NCBI RefSeq assembly: GCF_039994875.1
Contig: NZ_CP121196.1
Coordinates: forward strand, 4,526,001-4,590,000
DNA from: Telmatobacter sp. DSM 110680
Lineage (GTDB): Bacteria > Acidobacteriota > Terriglobia > Terriglobales > Acidobacteriaceae
Reading direction: 5' to 3'
Length of the DNA: 64,000 nt
Positions 43,691-53,512 of the stretch are shown here, in pieces (the first letter of the stretch is position 1; every line of letters begins with the position of its first letter). Under the pieces are notes generated by a model. The model was not told the DNA's origin. It saw only the letters and a list, made by a program, of their open reading frames with translations, and ran no database searches. The position numbers and the translations under genes are program-made.

Positions 43691-44569
43691 TCAGGGCTCG
43701 ACAGATTCGAGGTCTACTCCAACTTTCAGCGTGTGGGCACCGCCACCGAGAATCAAACCATGCAGAGGACTAACATCGCCGAAGTCGCGTCCCCACGCAA
43801 TCGTGACGTGGCCCGTTGAAGGAATTACATCGTTGGTCGGATCTACATCGAGCCAACCAATTCCCGGACAGAATGCGGACACCCACGCGTGAGAGGCGTC
43901 GGCGCCAACCATCCTCGGTTGACCGGGAGGCGGGTAGGTGCGCAGATAGCCGCTGACGTATCTTGCGGGCAGGTTGATAGAGCGAAGACAGGCGATTTGT
44001 ATGTGTGCGAAGTCCTGGCAGACGCCTCGCTTCTTGCGGAAGACTTCTTCAATCGTAGTTCTGACCGTGGTCACTTTTGAATCGAAGCGAAAGTCTCGAT
44101 GAATGCGCGAAGTCAGGTCCAGGAGCGCCTCGACCATGGGTCGCCCCGGGGTGAAAGACTGCTGCGCATAGCGCGCAAACTCGGGCCGAAGCCGAATGCG
44201 CGGCGATTCAAACCGGAATTGATATGCTTCGAGCGCCTCGGCGCTGAGATCTTCGGGAAGTCCTTTGACAACATCTTCCCATGGAGTTGATGCCAGACTT
44301 GGATCGAGCGAGGTCTCCTGCATCTCAACACGGCTGCGCGATTCGACGATCAATTCTTCGTGCGGCTCTTCGATCGTAAAGAAGTATTGGTGATTGCCGA
44401 AATAATCCAAACGCTCCGTCATGACGGCGGGGCAGGGCACAATTTGCAATTCGCTCTCAGCAACGCGATGACGAGGCAGCGAACGGGGCCGCAGACAGGC
44501 GACGTGGCTCCCCATTGATACGGGATATTTATATTTGTAAGTCGTGCGGTGAACGATTTTATAGATCAT
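43691..44569 (-). CDS. Transglutaminase family protein (third gene of the ATP-grasp operon)
   Basis: 292 residues: N-terminal beta domain (MIYKIVHRTTYKYKYPVSMG) and papain-like core with intact triad, C184 in RGVCQDFAH, H227 in DASHAWVSAF and D243 in WLDVDPTND. This is the family typically encoded with alpha-E and circularly permuted ATP-grasp proteins, where it is thought to act as a peptidase or amide-cleaving enzyme rather than a cross-linker. No signal peptide. Its ATG overlaps the stop of the ATP-grasp gene by 4 bp, so translation is coupled. Confidence 0.9.
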   Translation of the reverse strand: MIYKIVHRTTYKYKYPVSMGSHVACLRPRSLPRHRVAESELQIVPCPAVMTERLDYFGNHQYFFTIEEPHEELIVESRSRVEMQETSLDPSLASTPWEDVVKGLPEDLSAEALEAYQFRFESPRIRLRPEFARYAQQSFTPGRPMVEALLDLTSRIHRDFRFDSKVTTVRTTIEEVFRKKRGVCQDFAHIQIACLRSINLPARYVSGYLRTYPPPGQPRMVGADASHAWVSAFCPGIGWLDVDPTNDVIPSTGHVTIAWGRDFGDVSPLHGLILGGGAHTLKVGVDLESVEP

Positions 44570-47070
44570 AAGCCAACGCTGATCGGAAGCGTGCGGGCGT
44601 GACTGAAATACCTGCTCGATAAATTATCTGACCACGAAGGGAGCAGGCGCTCCAAGCTCCCGAGGAAATTTTCCAGCCGAACGAGACCTTCAGAGCCTTT
44701 AGCTCTGGCCTTGAGCGCCTCCCGCGGCAGGCTGTAGCTGAGAGTTCGTAAATCGAAACTACGAAGCATCGTCAAGGCATCCTGCATCGCCTTGAGATCG
44801 TCAGCCATATGCCTGGGAAGCTTCTGGTAGATATCCGCAAGGTGCGCAAGTTGAAAATCCAAAGACCGGGGATTATTCTCGTCGGCCATCAGCACATCCA
44901 GCACGGCCACAGGTTGCAGCGTGGTGTAATAGCGAGTCCGATAGGTCATGGTGCTGTCTCCAACTTCGAGCAGACATTCGAGCAGCGGCCAATCCTGCTC
45001 ACTGAGCGGAAGCGTGATCTGTCGTATCATGCGCGTGAGATAGATGGCCCGCTCCAGACGCCTGCCGATGCTCATGAACATCCAGCCCAGACCCCGATTG
45101 ATATTCTCGCGTTCCATTCCTGAGAAAGCGGAGAGCAACTCCAGGCAGAGCGTCAGTGTGGCCGGATACTCGGGAATCTGTACGTCTCGGTCCGTCTCAA
45201 GCGACGTGCGTAACTGGCCGATGAGAATCATCATGTCTGCTGACAACCGTTCGCGGACGCTGTTACCGACGCGATACACCTCAGAGAGAATGAAGGCAAG
45301 GCTGTCAGTTCGCTTTAGGTCAGAGACTACCGAGATTAATTCATTTTCGAATTCAAGTGCGGTTGGACGTCTCTTTTTCGCCTTGGGCAACTTGCTATGC
45401 CTCGATCGCAAACAACTATGCAGGCGAACGAGGCAGGCCAGTTCTCCAGGACCGGCACGCCCTACGCGAGACATCATCGAACGCGTTATTCGCGCAGTAT
45501 TCTCCGCACGCTCGACGTATCTTCCAAGCCAATAGACTCTGTCAGCGACGCTGCTGGGAACGTCAGGAGATCCGCGACGCAAGGCAACCGGTTGATTACG
45601 CGGATGGAGCAAGCTGAAGGTATCCACCGGGCTGTCCCACAGAACCCACGCGTCCTTGCTATGTCCGCCGCGCTGCATCGACACCACTGACCCCTCGGCC
45701 TCGGCTACGCGAACCAGTCCTCCGGGAATCGCAGTCCACCCCTTACCGGTGTTGATGACGTAAGCTCGCAATACGACGCTTCGGGAATAAAGGTGTCCAT
45801 TACCCCAGACCGGGGCATTCGATAAAGCGATCTGCTCCTGCGCCACATATTCATGCGGAAATGCCTTCAACTGCGCGGTGAGTCTTCCCTTTTCCGCCGG
45901 CTCCAACTTTGCCGCAAACACTGGCTCCATACCGCACGAGGGAAACGCCGGCTTAAGGACAACCGAATCAAGATGCTTGATGACCCAGTCGTATGCATAT
46001 GACTGTCCGCACCACCAGGTCGCAACCGAAGGAAGCTTTAGACTCTCGCCAGTCATATGCCGGGAAAGTCCGGGAAGAAAAGGCATGATGGCCGCCGTCT
46101 CAATCACACCGCTGCCGAGAGCATTGGCGACCTTTACGTTTCCGGCAACAACTGCATCGACGAGGCCTGGCACACCAAGAAGAGAATCACTACGCAACTC
46201 CAGTGGATCACAAAAGCTATCGTCTACTCGACGCAGGATTACGTCCACCCGCTCCAATCCATCGACAGTCTTGAGGTAGACGCAACGGTCTCGCACGGTA
46301 AGATCGGCTCCCTCAACCAAAGCAAAACCCAGGTATCGCGCAATATAAGAATGCTCAAAATAAGTCTCGTTATGCGGGCCAGGTGTAAGCAGAACGATAC
46401 GCGGGTTGCTGCGATCAGCAAGAGAGGTGAGTGCATCGCGCTGCGCGCGGAAAAAGGGCGCGAGCCTGAGGACATTCGAATCGGCAAAGACGTTTGGCAA
46501 AACATCGGAGACGATGGTGCGGTTCTCAAGCGCATAGCCACTGCCCGAAGGAGCCTGAGTGCGATCGGAGAGCACCCACCATTGACCGTCGGGAGAACGG
46601 GCGAGGTCAACCGCTAGCATGTGGAGATAAGAGTGCGAAGGTACGCACACACCCACCAATGGCCTTAGGAACGCCGGATTCGCGTAGACAAGCTCGGCTG
46701 GCAAATGTCCGCTTTTCAGCAGAGACTGGGATCCGTAAATATCTTCGAGAATCAGGCTTAGCAGCTTGGCACGCTGGATAATTCCCTGCTCTATATATCT
46801 CCATTCGCCGGCCGGAATGAGGAAAGGGACAATATCAATTTCCCATGGACGGTTGGCACCAAGAGGGTCGCTATAGATGTTGTAAGTGATGCCATTCTCA
46901 CGAATGCGACGCTCGGCGCGGGCGCAACGTTGGCCCAGTTCCTCCGGGCCGATCATGCGTAGCGATTCCATCAGGTGCGCCCAGTGAGGACGAGGATTGA
47001 CGCCATCTGCTGAGAGTTCGTCGTAAGCTCCACCGTAGCGTAGCGGAGTCTGATAGAGATCAACCGTCAT
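44566..47070 (-). CDS. Circularly permuted ATP-grasp amidoligase fused to alpha-E domain (DUF403)
   Basis: 834 residues. About 1-480 is the circularly permuted ATP-grasp type 2 domain (NGITYNIYSDPLG near the start, GYALENRTIVSDVLP, VDVILRRVDDSFCDPLELRS, and metal/ATP residues in the KPAFPSCGMEPV and EYVAQEQIALS segments). About 510-830 is the helical alpha-E domain (SVADRVYWLGRYVERAENTA, MFMSIGRRLERAIYLTRMIR). Separate genes are common, so this is a fused form. ATP-grasp members ligate carboxylates to amines, so the product is probably a small peptide or amide. Overlaps both neighbours by 4 bp. Confidence 0.92.
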   Translation of the reverse strand: MTVDLYQTPLRYGGAYDELSADGVNPRPHWAHLMESLRMIGPEELGQRCARAERRIRENGITYNIYSDPLGANRPWEIDIVPFLIPAGEWRYIEQGIIQRAKLLSLILEDIYGSQSLLKSGHLPAELVYANPAFLRPLVGVCVPSHSYLHMLAVDLARSPDGQWWVLSDRTQAPSGSGYALENRTIVSDVLPNVFADSNVLRLAPFFRAQRDALTSLADRSNPRIVLLTPGPHNETYFEHSYIARYLGFALVEGADLTVRDRCVYLKTVDGLERVDVILRRVDDSFCDPLELRSDSLLGVPGLVDAVVAGNVKVANALGSGVIETAAIMPFLPGLSRHMTGESLKLPSVATWWCGQSYAYDWVIKHLDSVVLKPAFPSCGMEPVFAAKLEPAEKGRLTAQLKAFPHEYVAQEQIALSNAPVWGNGHLYSRSVVLRAYVINTGKGWTAIPGGLVRVAEAEGSVVSMQRGGHSKDAWVLWDSPVDTFSLLHPRNQPVALRRGSPDVPSSVADRVYWLGRYVERAENTARITRSMMSRVGRAGPGELACLVRLHSCLRSRHSKLPKAKKRRPTALEFENELISVVSDLKRTDSLAFILSEVYRVGNSVRERLSADMMILIGQLRTSLETDRDVQIPEYPATLTLCLELLSAFSGMERENINRGLGWMFMSIGRRLERAIYLTRMIRQITLPLSEQDWPLLECLLEVGDSTMTYRTRYYTTLQPVAVLDVLMADENNPRSLDFQLAHLADIYQKLPRHMADDLKAMQDALTMLRSFDLRTLSYSLPREALKARAKGSEGLVRLENFLGSLERLLPSWSDNLSSRYFSHARTLPISVGL

Positions 47071-50000
47071 GACAAGATCTCCCGCGTTTCGATGCGTGCG
47101 GACGCGCTCCGCGGCGGAATGCGCAGATCGAGGGTGCCAGGAAAAATCGGGTTTATCTCATCTTCAGGGATCGTAGCAGGGACAATCTGGTCGAGCACTA
47201 CAAAGCGTTCGAGACGTCGCGCTTCTGCTTCAGCTGCGTTTGCGGGGCGATCTTTATATTCGCGACCTTCGGGTGGGTCTATACGGTACGAGCATTGACC
47301 GATTGAGCTTCCGTCGCGAAGATCAATCAAGGTGAAGGTGAGCGGAGAGTGCACCGGAATGGTTGGATGCATTGTCGCTGAAAGTTTGCGTGCGCGAAAT
47401 CTTACTCCCGCCACGGCAACTCCCGGCTCGGTGGCAGGTTGAAGCGGCACGCGGCGGCCGTTGCAAGCCACAACGTATCGTGAATCTTCTTTCAAGCCGG
47501 AGAGCTTTACCTGCACTCGTTCCACCGACGAGTCGACATTGCGAACCGTTCGACCGGACGCCGCTTCCTCCGCCAGCACATTCCAGGGTTCGAGCGCGCG
47601 CCGAAGTTCAACTTCTACATCGTCGACACCGATCGAACCAATCTTTGGAAATCGAAATTCAAAATGCGAAGCGAACCACTCAGGATCAAACGCAAAGTCC
47701 GATTTGCGCAGGTGAGCAAGAACCTCAAGAAAGTCCTGTTGCACAAAATGAGGAAGCATGAAGCGATCATGAAGGATCGTGCCCCATGGCGTGAGGCTTC
47801 CTTCGAATGGCACCTTCCAAAATGCACACACCAATGCGCGGACGAGTAACATTTGCAGAAGACCCATGCGCATATTAGGCGGCATTTCGAATGCTCGGAG
47901 TTCCAAGAGACCAAGTCGGAGCCCGAGGCCATCCGGCGGAAACAGCTTATCTACGCAGAATTCCGCACGATGGGTATTTCCGGTTACATCGGCGAGCAGG
48001 TTTCGGAAAAGACCGTCGACAATGTAAGGGGCACAATCTCTCGTCGGCAGATGACGAAAAGCCACTTCGAGTTCATACAGAGCGTCCATGCGCGCTTCAT
48101 CCACACGCGGATATTGGCTTGTGGGACCGACATACATTCCAGAGAAAAGGTAAGAAAGCGAAGGGTGATTCTGCCAGAACGCAATCATGCTGCGCAGCAA
48201 ATCGGGCCGGCGCAGGATCGGACTATCTTCAAGAGTCGCGCCGCCGATGACGATATGGCTCCCGCCTCCAGTCGCGTCGCGATTTCCGTTGAAGTTGAAC
48301 TTCTCAGAAACCAGTCGATTGTGGCGGGCCTCGCGATCCAGCAACATATTGACGTGTTCGAGTTCGTCCCAATTGCGGGCGGGCGGCAGATTGACTTCGA
48401 GGACACCGGGATCGGGAGTGACACTGAAAGATCGCAGCCGCGGATCGGCGCCGGGGGCATAACCCTCTATCCACACGGGCGTCTGCAGGTAGCGGCAGGT
48501 GTCTTCGACTGCGCTGACGAGCTCGAGATAGTCTGCCAGGATGGGCGCGTAAGGTAGCGAAACATGAAGCCGAAAATCGCGTATCTGCACGCAGAGTGCT
48601 GGGCGAATGAGTTCCTGCGCGTCCTCGTTTCGACACAAAACCGAAGGGAGCGGATCAGCTTCTGGATTCGCCTCGAAAAGCTCCATGCGGCAAATTCTCT
48701 CGGCTGGCAGCTTGACGTAACGTGCAAACGGCGCTTCGTCGAAAGTGTATTCAAGTTCGTCGGGCGCAACCCAAGGCACGACTTCGGTCGGAATGCGAAA
48801 TCCTATGGGCGAATCACCGGATAACAGAATGATGCTCTCGACAGCCGGAAACCAGAACTGGCTCGACCACCGCAGGACTCCGTGCGGTTGGCGGCGACGA
48901 AGCGGCAGAATGTAACCTGCAGGGTTGGCCGCTGGCTCATCCGGTTCGAAGGCCGGAAGAATGTTTTCAGGACTGACCTGGAGACGACGCGAGAGAGCTC
49001 GCATAAACCTTAAGGTGTCGCCTGCCTTGATTCCATAATCATGATTCTCTTGGGCGATGAGCTTGACGTCTCCCCATACCGGAATACCATCTGCACGCCA
49101 AAAACAACTGAGCGCCCAGCGAGGTAGAGGCTCGCCCGGATACCACTTTCCCTGACCGTAGTGAAGCAGGCCGCCGGGCACCATCTTTTCGCGAAGTGCC
49201 TGAATGAGATCCAGCCCACGCGTTCGCTTGATCTCGCCCAGCGCATCGATATTCCATTGGGGGCTTTCCGGTTCATCGATGCCGACATAGGTGGGCTCGC
49301 CGCCCATGGTCAGACGAACGTCGTTGGCCTCAAGGTCCGCATCCACGCGGTGCGCCACCTGGCGTATGCGTATCCATTCGTCTTCCGCATCGCCGAGGGA
49401 TAACGGCCGCGCCTCATTCAAACGGCGAACCGACATTGCATATGTGAAATCGATGCTGACCTTCTCGGCAGTTCCCGAGATTGGAGCAGCCTGGGCGGGG
49501 CTTGAGGTGCAGGCGAGCGGAATGTGCCCTTCTCCCGCGAGCAAACCCGAAGTCGGGTCCAATCCAATCCAGCCGCCGCCGGGCAGGAACGCCTCGGCCC
49601 ACGCATGAAGATCCGCAGAGTCCGATTGGGGGCCGCTATCGAGACTGTTCCGCTCAGTTTTCGCCTCTGCAAGCTGAATGAGATAACCAGAAACGAAACG
49701 TGCGGCGATTCCCAAATTGCGTAGACATTCGACTAACAGCCACGCCGAGTCGCGGCATGAGCCAGAGCGCTTTTGTAACGTCTCTTCGGACGTCTGAGTT
49801 CCATGCTCCAAGCGCGTGACGTAACCGACCTCATCCCGCACCTTGCGATTGATGAGAAGCAGAAAATTTACCGTGGTAGTTTGCTGGTCACGACAGCTTT
49901 CAACGAAGTCGCGAAGCAAGGGGCTGGGCGGATCGACTTGCAAATAGGGATAAAGATCCCTTGCAATCTCGGTCGAATATTGGAATGGATAATTTTCAAC

Positions 50001-50294
50001 TCCCGGATCAAGCAGGAAATCGAAGGGGTTAAGCGTAGACAAATCCGCGGCAAGATTTACTTCGACGGCAAACTCGCTCGTTTTCTGAGAAAAAAGGATG
50101 TGTGCCTGTTGATTTGAGGAGGAATCAAGTTGCCAGCGCAGCGAGTGCTCAGCGGGTGATACATCGAGAGAATAACTGAGGATGCGTGTTCGGCAGTGCA
50201 GGCTGGGACGCAACCGTATGATCTGAGGACCAAGCAAGACTGCCTGGTCATACCGGTAGTAAGTCCGATGTTTCAGTGCAACCTGGATTCCCAT
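47067..50294 (-). CDS. Transglutaminase-DUF2126 protein (first gene of the operon)
   Basis: 1075 residues. About 1-290 is a transglutaminase-like module with triad C180 (RSGSCRDSAW), H230 (DLHAWAEAF) and D246 (WIGLDPTSG). About 300-1075 is DUF2126, with MGGEPTYVGIDEPESPQWN, GGGSHIVIGG and LFSGMYVGPTSQYPR as landmarks. DUF2126 proteins resemble glutamine-synthetase/amidoligase-like enzymes in the predicted peptide-modification clusters. No signal peptide, so cytoplasmic. It starts the minus-strand operon; upstream is a 210-bp gap before the tRNA gene. Confidence 0.9.
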   Translation of the reverse strand: MGIQVALKHRTYYRYDQAVLLGPQIIRLRPSLHCRTRILSYSLDVSPAEHSLRWQLDSSSNQQAHILFSQKTSEFAVEVNLAADLSTLNPFDFLLDPGVENYPFQYSTEIARDLYPYLQVDPPSPLLRDFVESCRDQQTTTVNFLLLINRKVRDEVGYVTRLEHGTQTSEETLQKRSGSCRDSAWLLVECLRNLGIAARFVSGYLIQLAEAKTERNSLDSGPQSDSADLHAWAEAFLPGGGWIGLDPTSGLLAGEGHIPLACTSSPAQAAPISGTAEKVSIDFTYAMSVRRLNEARPLSLGDAEDEWIRIRQVAHRVDADLEANDVRLTMGGEPTYVGIDEPESPQWNIDALGEIKRTRGLDLIQALREKMVPGGLLHYGQGKWYPGEPLPRWALSCFWRADGIPVWGDVKLIAQENHDYGIKAGDTLRFMRALSRRLQVSPENILPAFEPDEPAANPAGYILPLRRRQPHGVLRWSSQFWFPAVESIILLSGDSPIGFRIPTEVVPWVAPDELEYTFDEAPFARYVKLPAERICRMELFEANPEADPLPSVLCRNEDAQELIRPALCVQIRDFRLHVSLPYAPILADYLELVSAVEDTCRYLQTPVWIEGYAPGADPRLRSFSVTPDPGVLEVNLPPARNWDELEHVNMLLDREARHNRLVSEKFNFNGNRDATGGGSHIVIGGATLEDSPILRRPDLLRSMIAFWQNHPSLSYLFSGMYVGPTSQYPRVDEARMDALYELEVAFRHLPTRDCAPYIVDGLFRNLLADVTGNTHRAEFCVDKLFPPDGLGLRLGLLELRAFEMPPNMRMGLLQMLLVRALVCAFWKVPFEGSLTPWGTILHDRFMLPHFVQQDFLEVLAHLRKSDFAFDPEWFASHFEFRFPKIGSIGVDDVEVELRRALEPWNVLAEEAASGRTVRNVDSSVERVQVKLSGLKEDSRYVVACNGRRVPLQPATEPGVAVAGVRFRARKLSATMHPTIPVHSPLTFTLIDLRDGSSIGQCSYRIDPPEGREYKDRPANAAEAEARRLERFVVLDQIVPATIPEDEINPIFPGTLDLRIPPRSASARIETREILS

Positions 50295-50504
50295 CCGCCC
50301 TCATGCGGTACACGCCTGAAGCCGGCGATCCAAATTAGCTGGCACCAGAACCGTCGCGCCCCGAACCCATTGAGCACTGGGTGTAAGAACACGTTAGCAT
50401 ATTGCGAAGCGCGATTTGGGCGCGGGAAAGCCGGCGTGAGAAATGGCAATAAGGCCAGAATGCAATAGGTTTAATTTGTTGAGTTGCAACTGACATTGAG
50501 GGAC

Positions 50505-50581
<77 letters not shown>

Positions 50582-50708
50582 TCAAAAACTGGACCATTCC
50601 TTGGCCCTTAGTAATGATAACAGCGAAATCGCTTCCGGGAAGACTCGCTGGGCAGCTGCGTGCGCTCGACCACAGGGAATTAAAGGGCGGATTGATAAGC
50701 TAATCCTC

Positions 50709-51563
50709 GTGCCTCGCCTAATCGTAAATGCCGATGATTTTGGCCTCGCTCCGGGTGTAAACCGGGCGGTGCTGGAACTTCACGCGGCCGAGGTGCTTAC
50801 AAGCGCCACGATGATGGCTCAATCAGCAGCCACGGACGAGGCCGTGCGCATGGCTTTGGCGATGCCCACATTGGGAGTGGGTTGTCACGTCGTACTGGTC
50901 GACGGTACTCCCGTCTCTCCAGGAACAAGTATTCGCTCACTAGTCGATCGAAATAACGGAGCGTTTCACTCCTCCCCAGGCAATTTTTTGAAGCGGCTCT
51001 ACACGGCGCGGATTCGCAGCGCTGAGGTAGAAGCGGAGGCCGCGGCGCAGATAGCGTTGCTACAAAGTTATGGTCTTCGGCTTACACATATTGATACACA
51101 CAAGCACATGCACATGTTTCCTCTCATTCTGCGCCCGGTTCTTCGGGCAGCAAAGGCTGCCGGGATTCATGCGGTCCGCAATCCGTTCGAGCCAATCTGG
51201 AGTCTAAACGCAACCGCCAATGCACCCGAGATGCGGCGGGCGGAAGTTGTGTTACTTCGTAGGTTCGAAGCGAAATTTCGCCGCATCGTCGAAAAAGAGG
51301 GCTTCGAGACGACCGACGGAGCCATCGGGATTCTGGCCACTGGCACTGTCAATCTCGCAACTGTAAATGCGCTGATCAACGCTATGCCCGAAGGAACCTA
51401 CGAGTTCGTTTCTCATCCGGGCTATCGCGACGATCAGTTGGCGCGCTCGAACACCCGGCTTTTGGAATCCCGCGAAATTGAGCGTAATGCGCTGGTCGCC
51501 ATCAAGGACTACCGTGGAATCGATCTGATTTCATTTGGCGGTCTCGGCCATCGTTCGGAATAA
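50709..51563 (+). CDS. YdjC/ChbG-family carbohydrate deacetylase
   Basis: 285 residues from the GTG at 50709. The frame reaches back to 50601, but the family starts right at LIVNADDFGL. Metal-binding D9-D10 (NADDFG), His in LGVGCHVVL and the motif THIDTHKHMHMFP are the zinc/magnesium site of the YdjC family. ATYPICAL tail: EFVSHPGYRDDQL supplies a further His. Members deacetylate chitooligosaccharides (ChbG) or hopanoid glycolipids (HpnK). No chitobiose or hopanoid genes are adjacent, so the substrate is not fixed. A ROK kinase gene follows at 61 bp. Confidence 0.85.
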   Translation: MPRLIVNADDFGLAPGVNRAVLELHAAEVLTSATMMAQSAATDEAVRMALAMPTLGVGCHVVLVDGTPVSPGTSIRSLVDRNNGAFHSSPGNFLKRLYTARIRSAEVEAEAAAQIALLQSYGLRLTHIDTHKHMHMFPLILRPVLRAAKAAGIHAVRNPFEPIWSLNATANAPEMRRAEVVLLRRFEAKFRRIVEKEGFETTDGAIGILATGTVNLATVNALINAMPEGTYEFVSHPGYRDDQLARSNTRLLESREIERNALVAIKDYRGIDLISFGGLGHRSE

Positions 51564-51624
51564 AAGCGCTTTGAAGATGCACGCTGTACATTTGTAGGTA
51601 ACCTCAAAATTGAAAGAGACAAGC

Positions 51625-52626
51625 ATGCGCTATGTAATTGGTATCGACCTTGGCGGAACCGCCGTCAACTACACCGTGGTAGACGAAAAGCAGAACATCC
51701 TGGTTAAAGGATTGTGTGAACATCCAGCGCGCTCAGTTGAGGGTCCCACAATCTGCATCAACCAGATCGCGGATGGTGCAGTGCCGGCACTGGCCCAGGC
51801 GGGAGTGTCCATGGATGATGTCGTCGCGGTGGGACTGGACACACCCGGTCCAGCGAGCGCCAAGGGCGTGTTGAGCGCCAAGGGATCCACAAACTTTGTG
51901 CACGAGGACTGGGCAAGCTTTGACATTCGCGGTGCCCTTGAAAGCAGACTCGGCAAGCCGGTTGTGTACCTGAACGATGCCAACGCGGCGGCTTTGTGGG
52001 GTCATTTTGCGCTATTCGGCACGAACAGCGGCAAGACGTCGATCTCCATTATTGTCGGAACCGGAAACGGTGGCGGCGTGATCGTGAATGACAAAGTCAT
52101 TGAGGGCAAAAATGGCTTCGGCGGCGAATTGGGCCATGTGCTGGTTCCTTACTCTGAGATTCCTGAGATTGCAGGACTGAAACCGGTCTGCAACTGCGGG
52201 CGAATTGGCGATCTCGAATCGCTGTGCTCGCTTACATCGATCCGGATGAATGTATTGCCATACCTGCTAAAGCAGCATCCAGAACACGAGCTGGCGAAGA
52301 TGGATATAGCCAAGGCTGCGTACGCAGCACGCGGGCTAGCAGCGAAGGGTGATCCTCTCTGCCGAACAATCTTCAAAGTCCAGGCACATGCGCTGGGCCT
52401 GTTCTTTGACGAGATGATCAATACGTTCGATCCGGATGCGCTGATCATCGGCGGTGGCGTGCTTGAGGCCACAGAAGAATTCCGGCAGTGGTTTATCCAA
52501 CAGATTCGTGCCGGCATGCCTCTCCAGCGAGCCGAGCAGGCAGATATCCCAATCCACGTAATTCCAAACGGCGATTGCGCCGGTGCTCTCGGTGCCGCTA
52601 TTGGAGCTTTGCAGTTACTGGCGTAG
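51625..52626 (+). CDS. ROK-family sugar kinase (glucokinase-like)
   Basis: 333 residues from the ATG at 51625 (GAAAGAGA upstream); the frame opens with a TTG at 51610. ATP phosphate-binding IGIDLGGTAVNYTVV at the N-terminus, sugar-binding YLNDANAAALWGH, IIVGTGNGGGVIVN, and GFGGELGHVLV with the zinc His. The zinc Cys cluster is altered: CNCGRIGDLESL has Asp where ROK proteins usually have the third Cys (C-x-C-G-x-x-G-C-x-E). No DNA-binding HTH, so a kinase not a repressor. It lies downstream of the deacetylase; together they could process an amino sugar. Confidence 0.87.
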   Translation: MRYVIGIDLGGTAVNYTVVDEKQNILVKGLCEHPARSVEGPTICINQIADGAVPALAQAGVSMDDVVAVGLDTPGPASAKGVLSAKGSTNFVHEDWASFDIRGALESRLGKPVVYLNDANAAALWGHFALFGTNSGKTSISIIVGTGNGGGVIVNDKVIEGKNGFGGELGHVLVPYSEIPEIAGLKPVCNCGRIGDLESLCSLTSIRMNVLPYLLKQHPEHELAKMDIAKAAYAARGLAAKGDPLCRTIFKVQAHALGLFFDEMINTFDPDALIIGGGVLEATEEFRQWFIQQIRAGMPLQRAEQADIPIHVIPNGDCAGALGAAIGALQLLA

Positions 52627-52648
52627 TCGACGGATCGTTGAAGACAAT

Positions 52649-53272
52649 CTACTTTTTTGATTTCGAAAGCGCTGAAGCTGCTTCGGTCGATGGGACAATC
52701 GGCCGAAGCCCCCTGCCGCGAAGACGAATTCGCAACGCAGTTGCGGTGAAGCAGAGGAGAGCAGCGATCTCGACGAAGACTTTTCCGCCATCGAGAAGGT
52801 CTGGGCGACCATCCTTCAGGTTGGGATCGGTGAGAATACTGTGCACAAAGAGGAGAACTGCTGCTGGAAAAACCAGGTAATGCAACCGCCTCCAAAGCGG
52901 ACGTCCAATGCGTGAACGTAGGAGAGAGGTGAGAAAGACAATCAGCAGCAGATAGAAAGCAACGGCGCCGGCAACATTGACGAGCGGCTGCAACGGTGAA
53001 TGGATGGGCACAAGTATGTCGAAGACCCGGAAGCGCGGCTTGTCAAGGAAAAGCAATATGAGCGGATGAGCGAGAGTGAGCGCTACCGTGGCATATGCGG
53101 TCCACTGATGCAAGCCGAAGAGATTGAGTCGCAGATGTGGCCAATGTCGAACAGGACTGTAGCGCAGAGAAATGAGCAGGCCGATCAGGAGATTGAGAGC
53201 GGCCGCACCCGTTGCCCCTAGTCCGAGGTATGCACAAAAATCCAGCAGAGTCATTTTGGAAACTTGCGGCAA
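52649..53272 (-). CDS. Ferric-reductase-like haem-binding membrane protein
   Basis: 207 residues with about six TM helices: LLDFCAYLGLGATGAAALNL, WTAYATVALTLAHPLILLFL, a helix around LVNVAGAVAFYLLLIVFLTS, LHYLVFPAAVLLFVHSIL and a last one near VEIAALLCFTATALRI. Two pairs of His on neighbouring helices (H in LHQWTAY and TLAHP; H in RRLHYL and FVHSI) fit bis-His haem ligation in the ferric-reductase/MsrQ transmembrane domain. No FAD/NAD module is attached, so electrons must come from another protein. It converges on the ROK gene with a 22-bp gap. Confidence 0.75.
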   Translation of the reverse strand: MPQVSKMTLLDFCAYLGLGATGAAALNLLIGLLISLRYSPVRHWPHLRLNLFGLHQWTAYATVALTLAHPLILLFLDKPRFRVFDILVPIHSPLQPLVNVAGAVAFYLLLIVFLTSLLRSRIGRPLWRRLHYLVFPAAVLLFVHSILTDPNLKDGRPDLLDGGKVFVEIAALLCFTATALRIRLRGRGLRPIVPSTEAASALSKSKK

Positions 53273-53512
53273 AGGATACGACGCGACTAGAGCCGGCCAG
53301 CTACATGCTGAGAAAGCAAACCAGCCGTATCAACTAGTATAAACGTCCCTCGCAGTTCTGCGATGCCGTCTTGTTCGGAAGGGCCGTTCACCACGCACGT
53401 GGAGAAATTTTGCGCAGAATGCGCGCGGCGAATGTATCTTAGTATTGTTTTCCCCCACCAACTCCGATGCCAGCCTAGCAAGTCTGAAGATTTCGATTCC
53501 AGGAGCACCGCC

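Noticed and set aside
47853-48557. 234-residue plus-strand frame
   Set aside because: Antisense shadow of the DUF2126 gene; no motif and no binding site.
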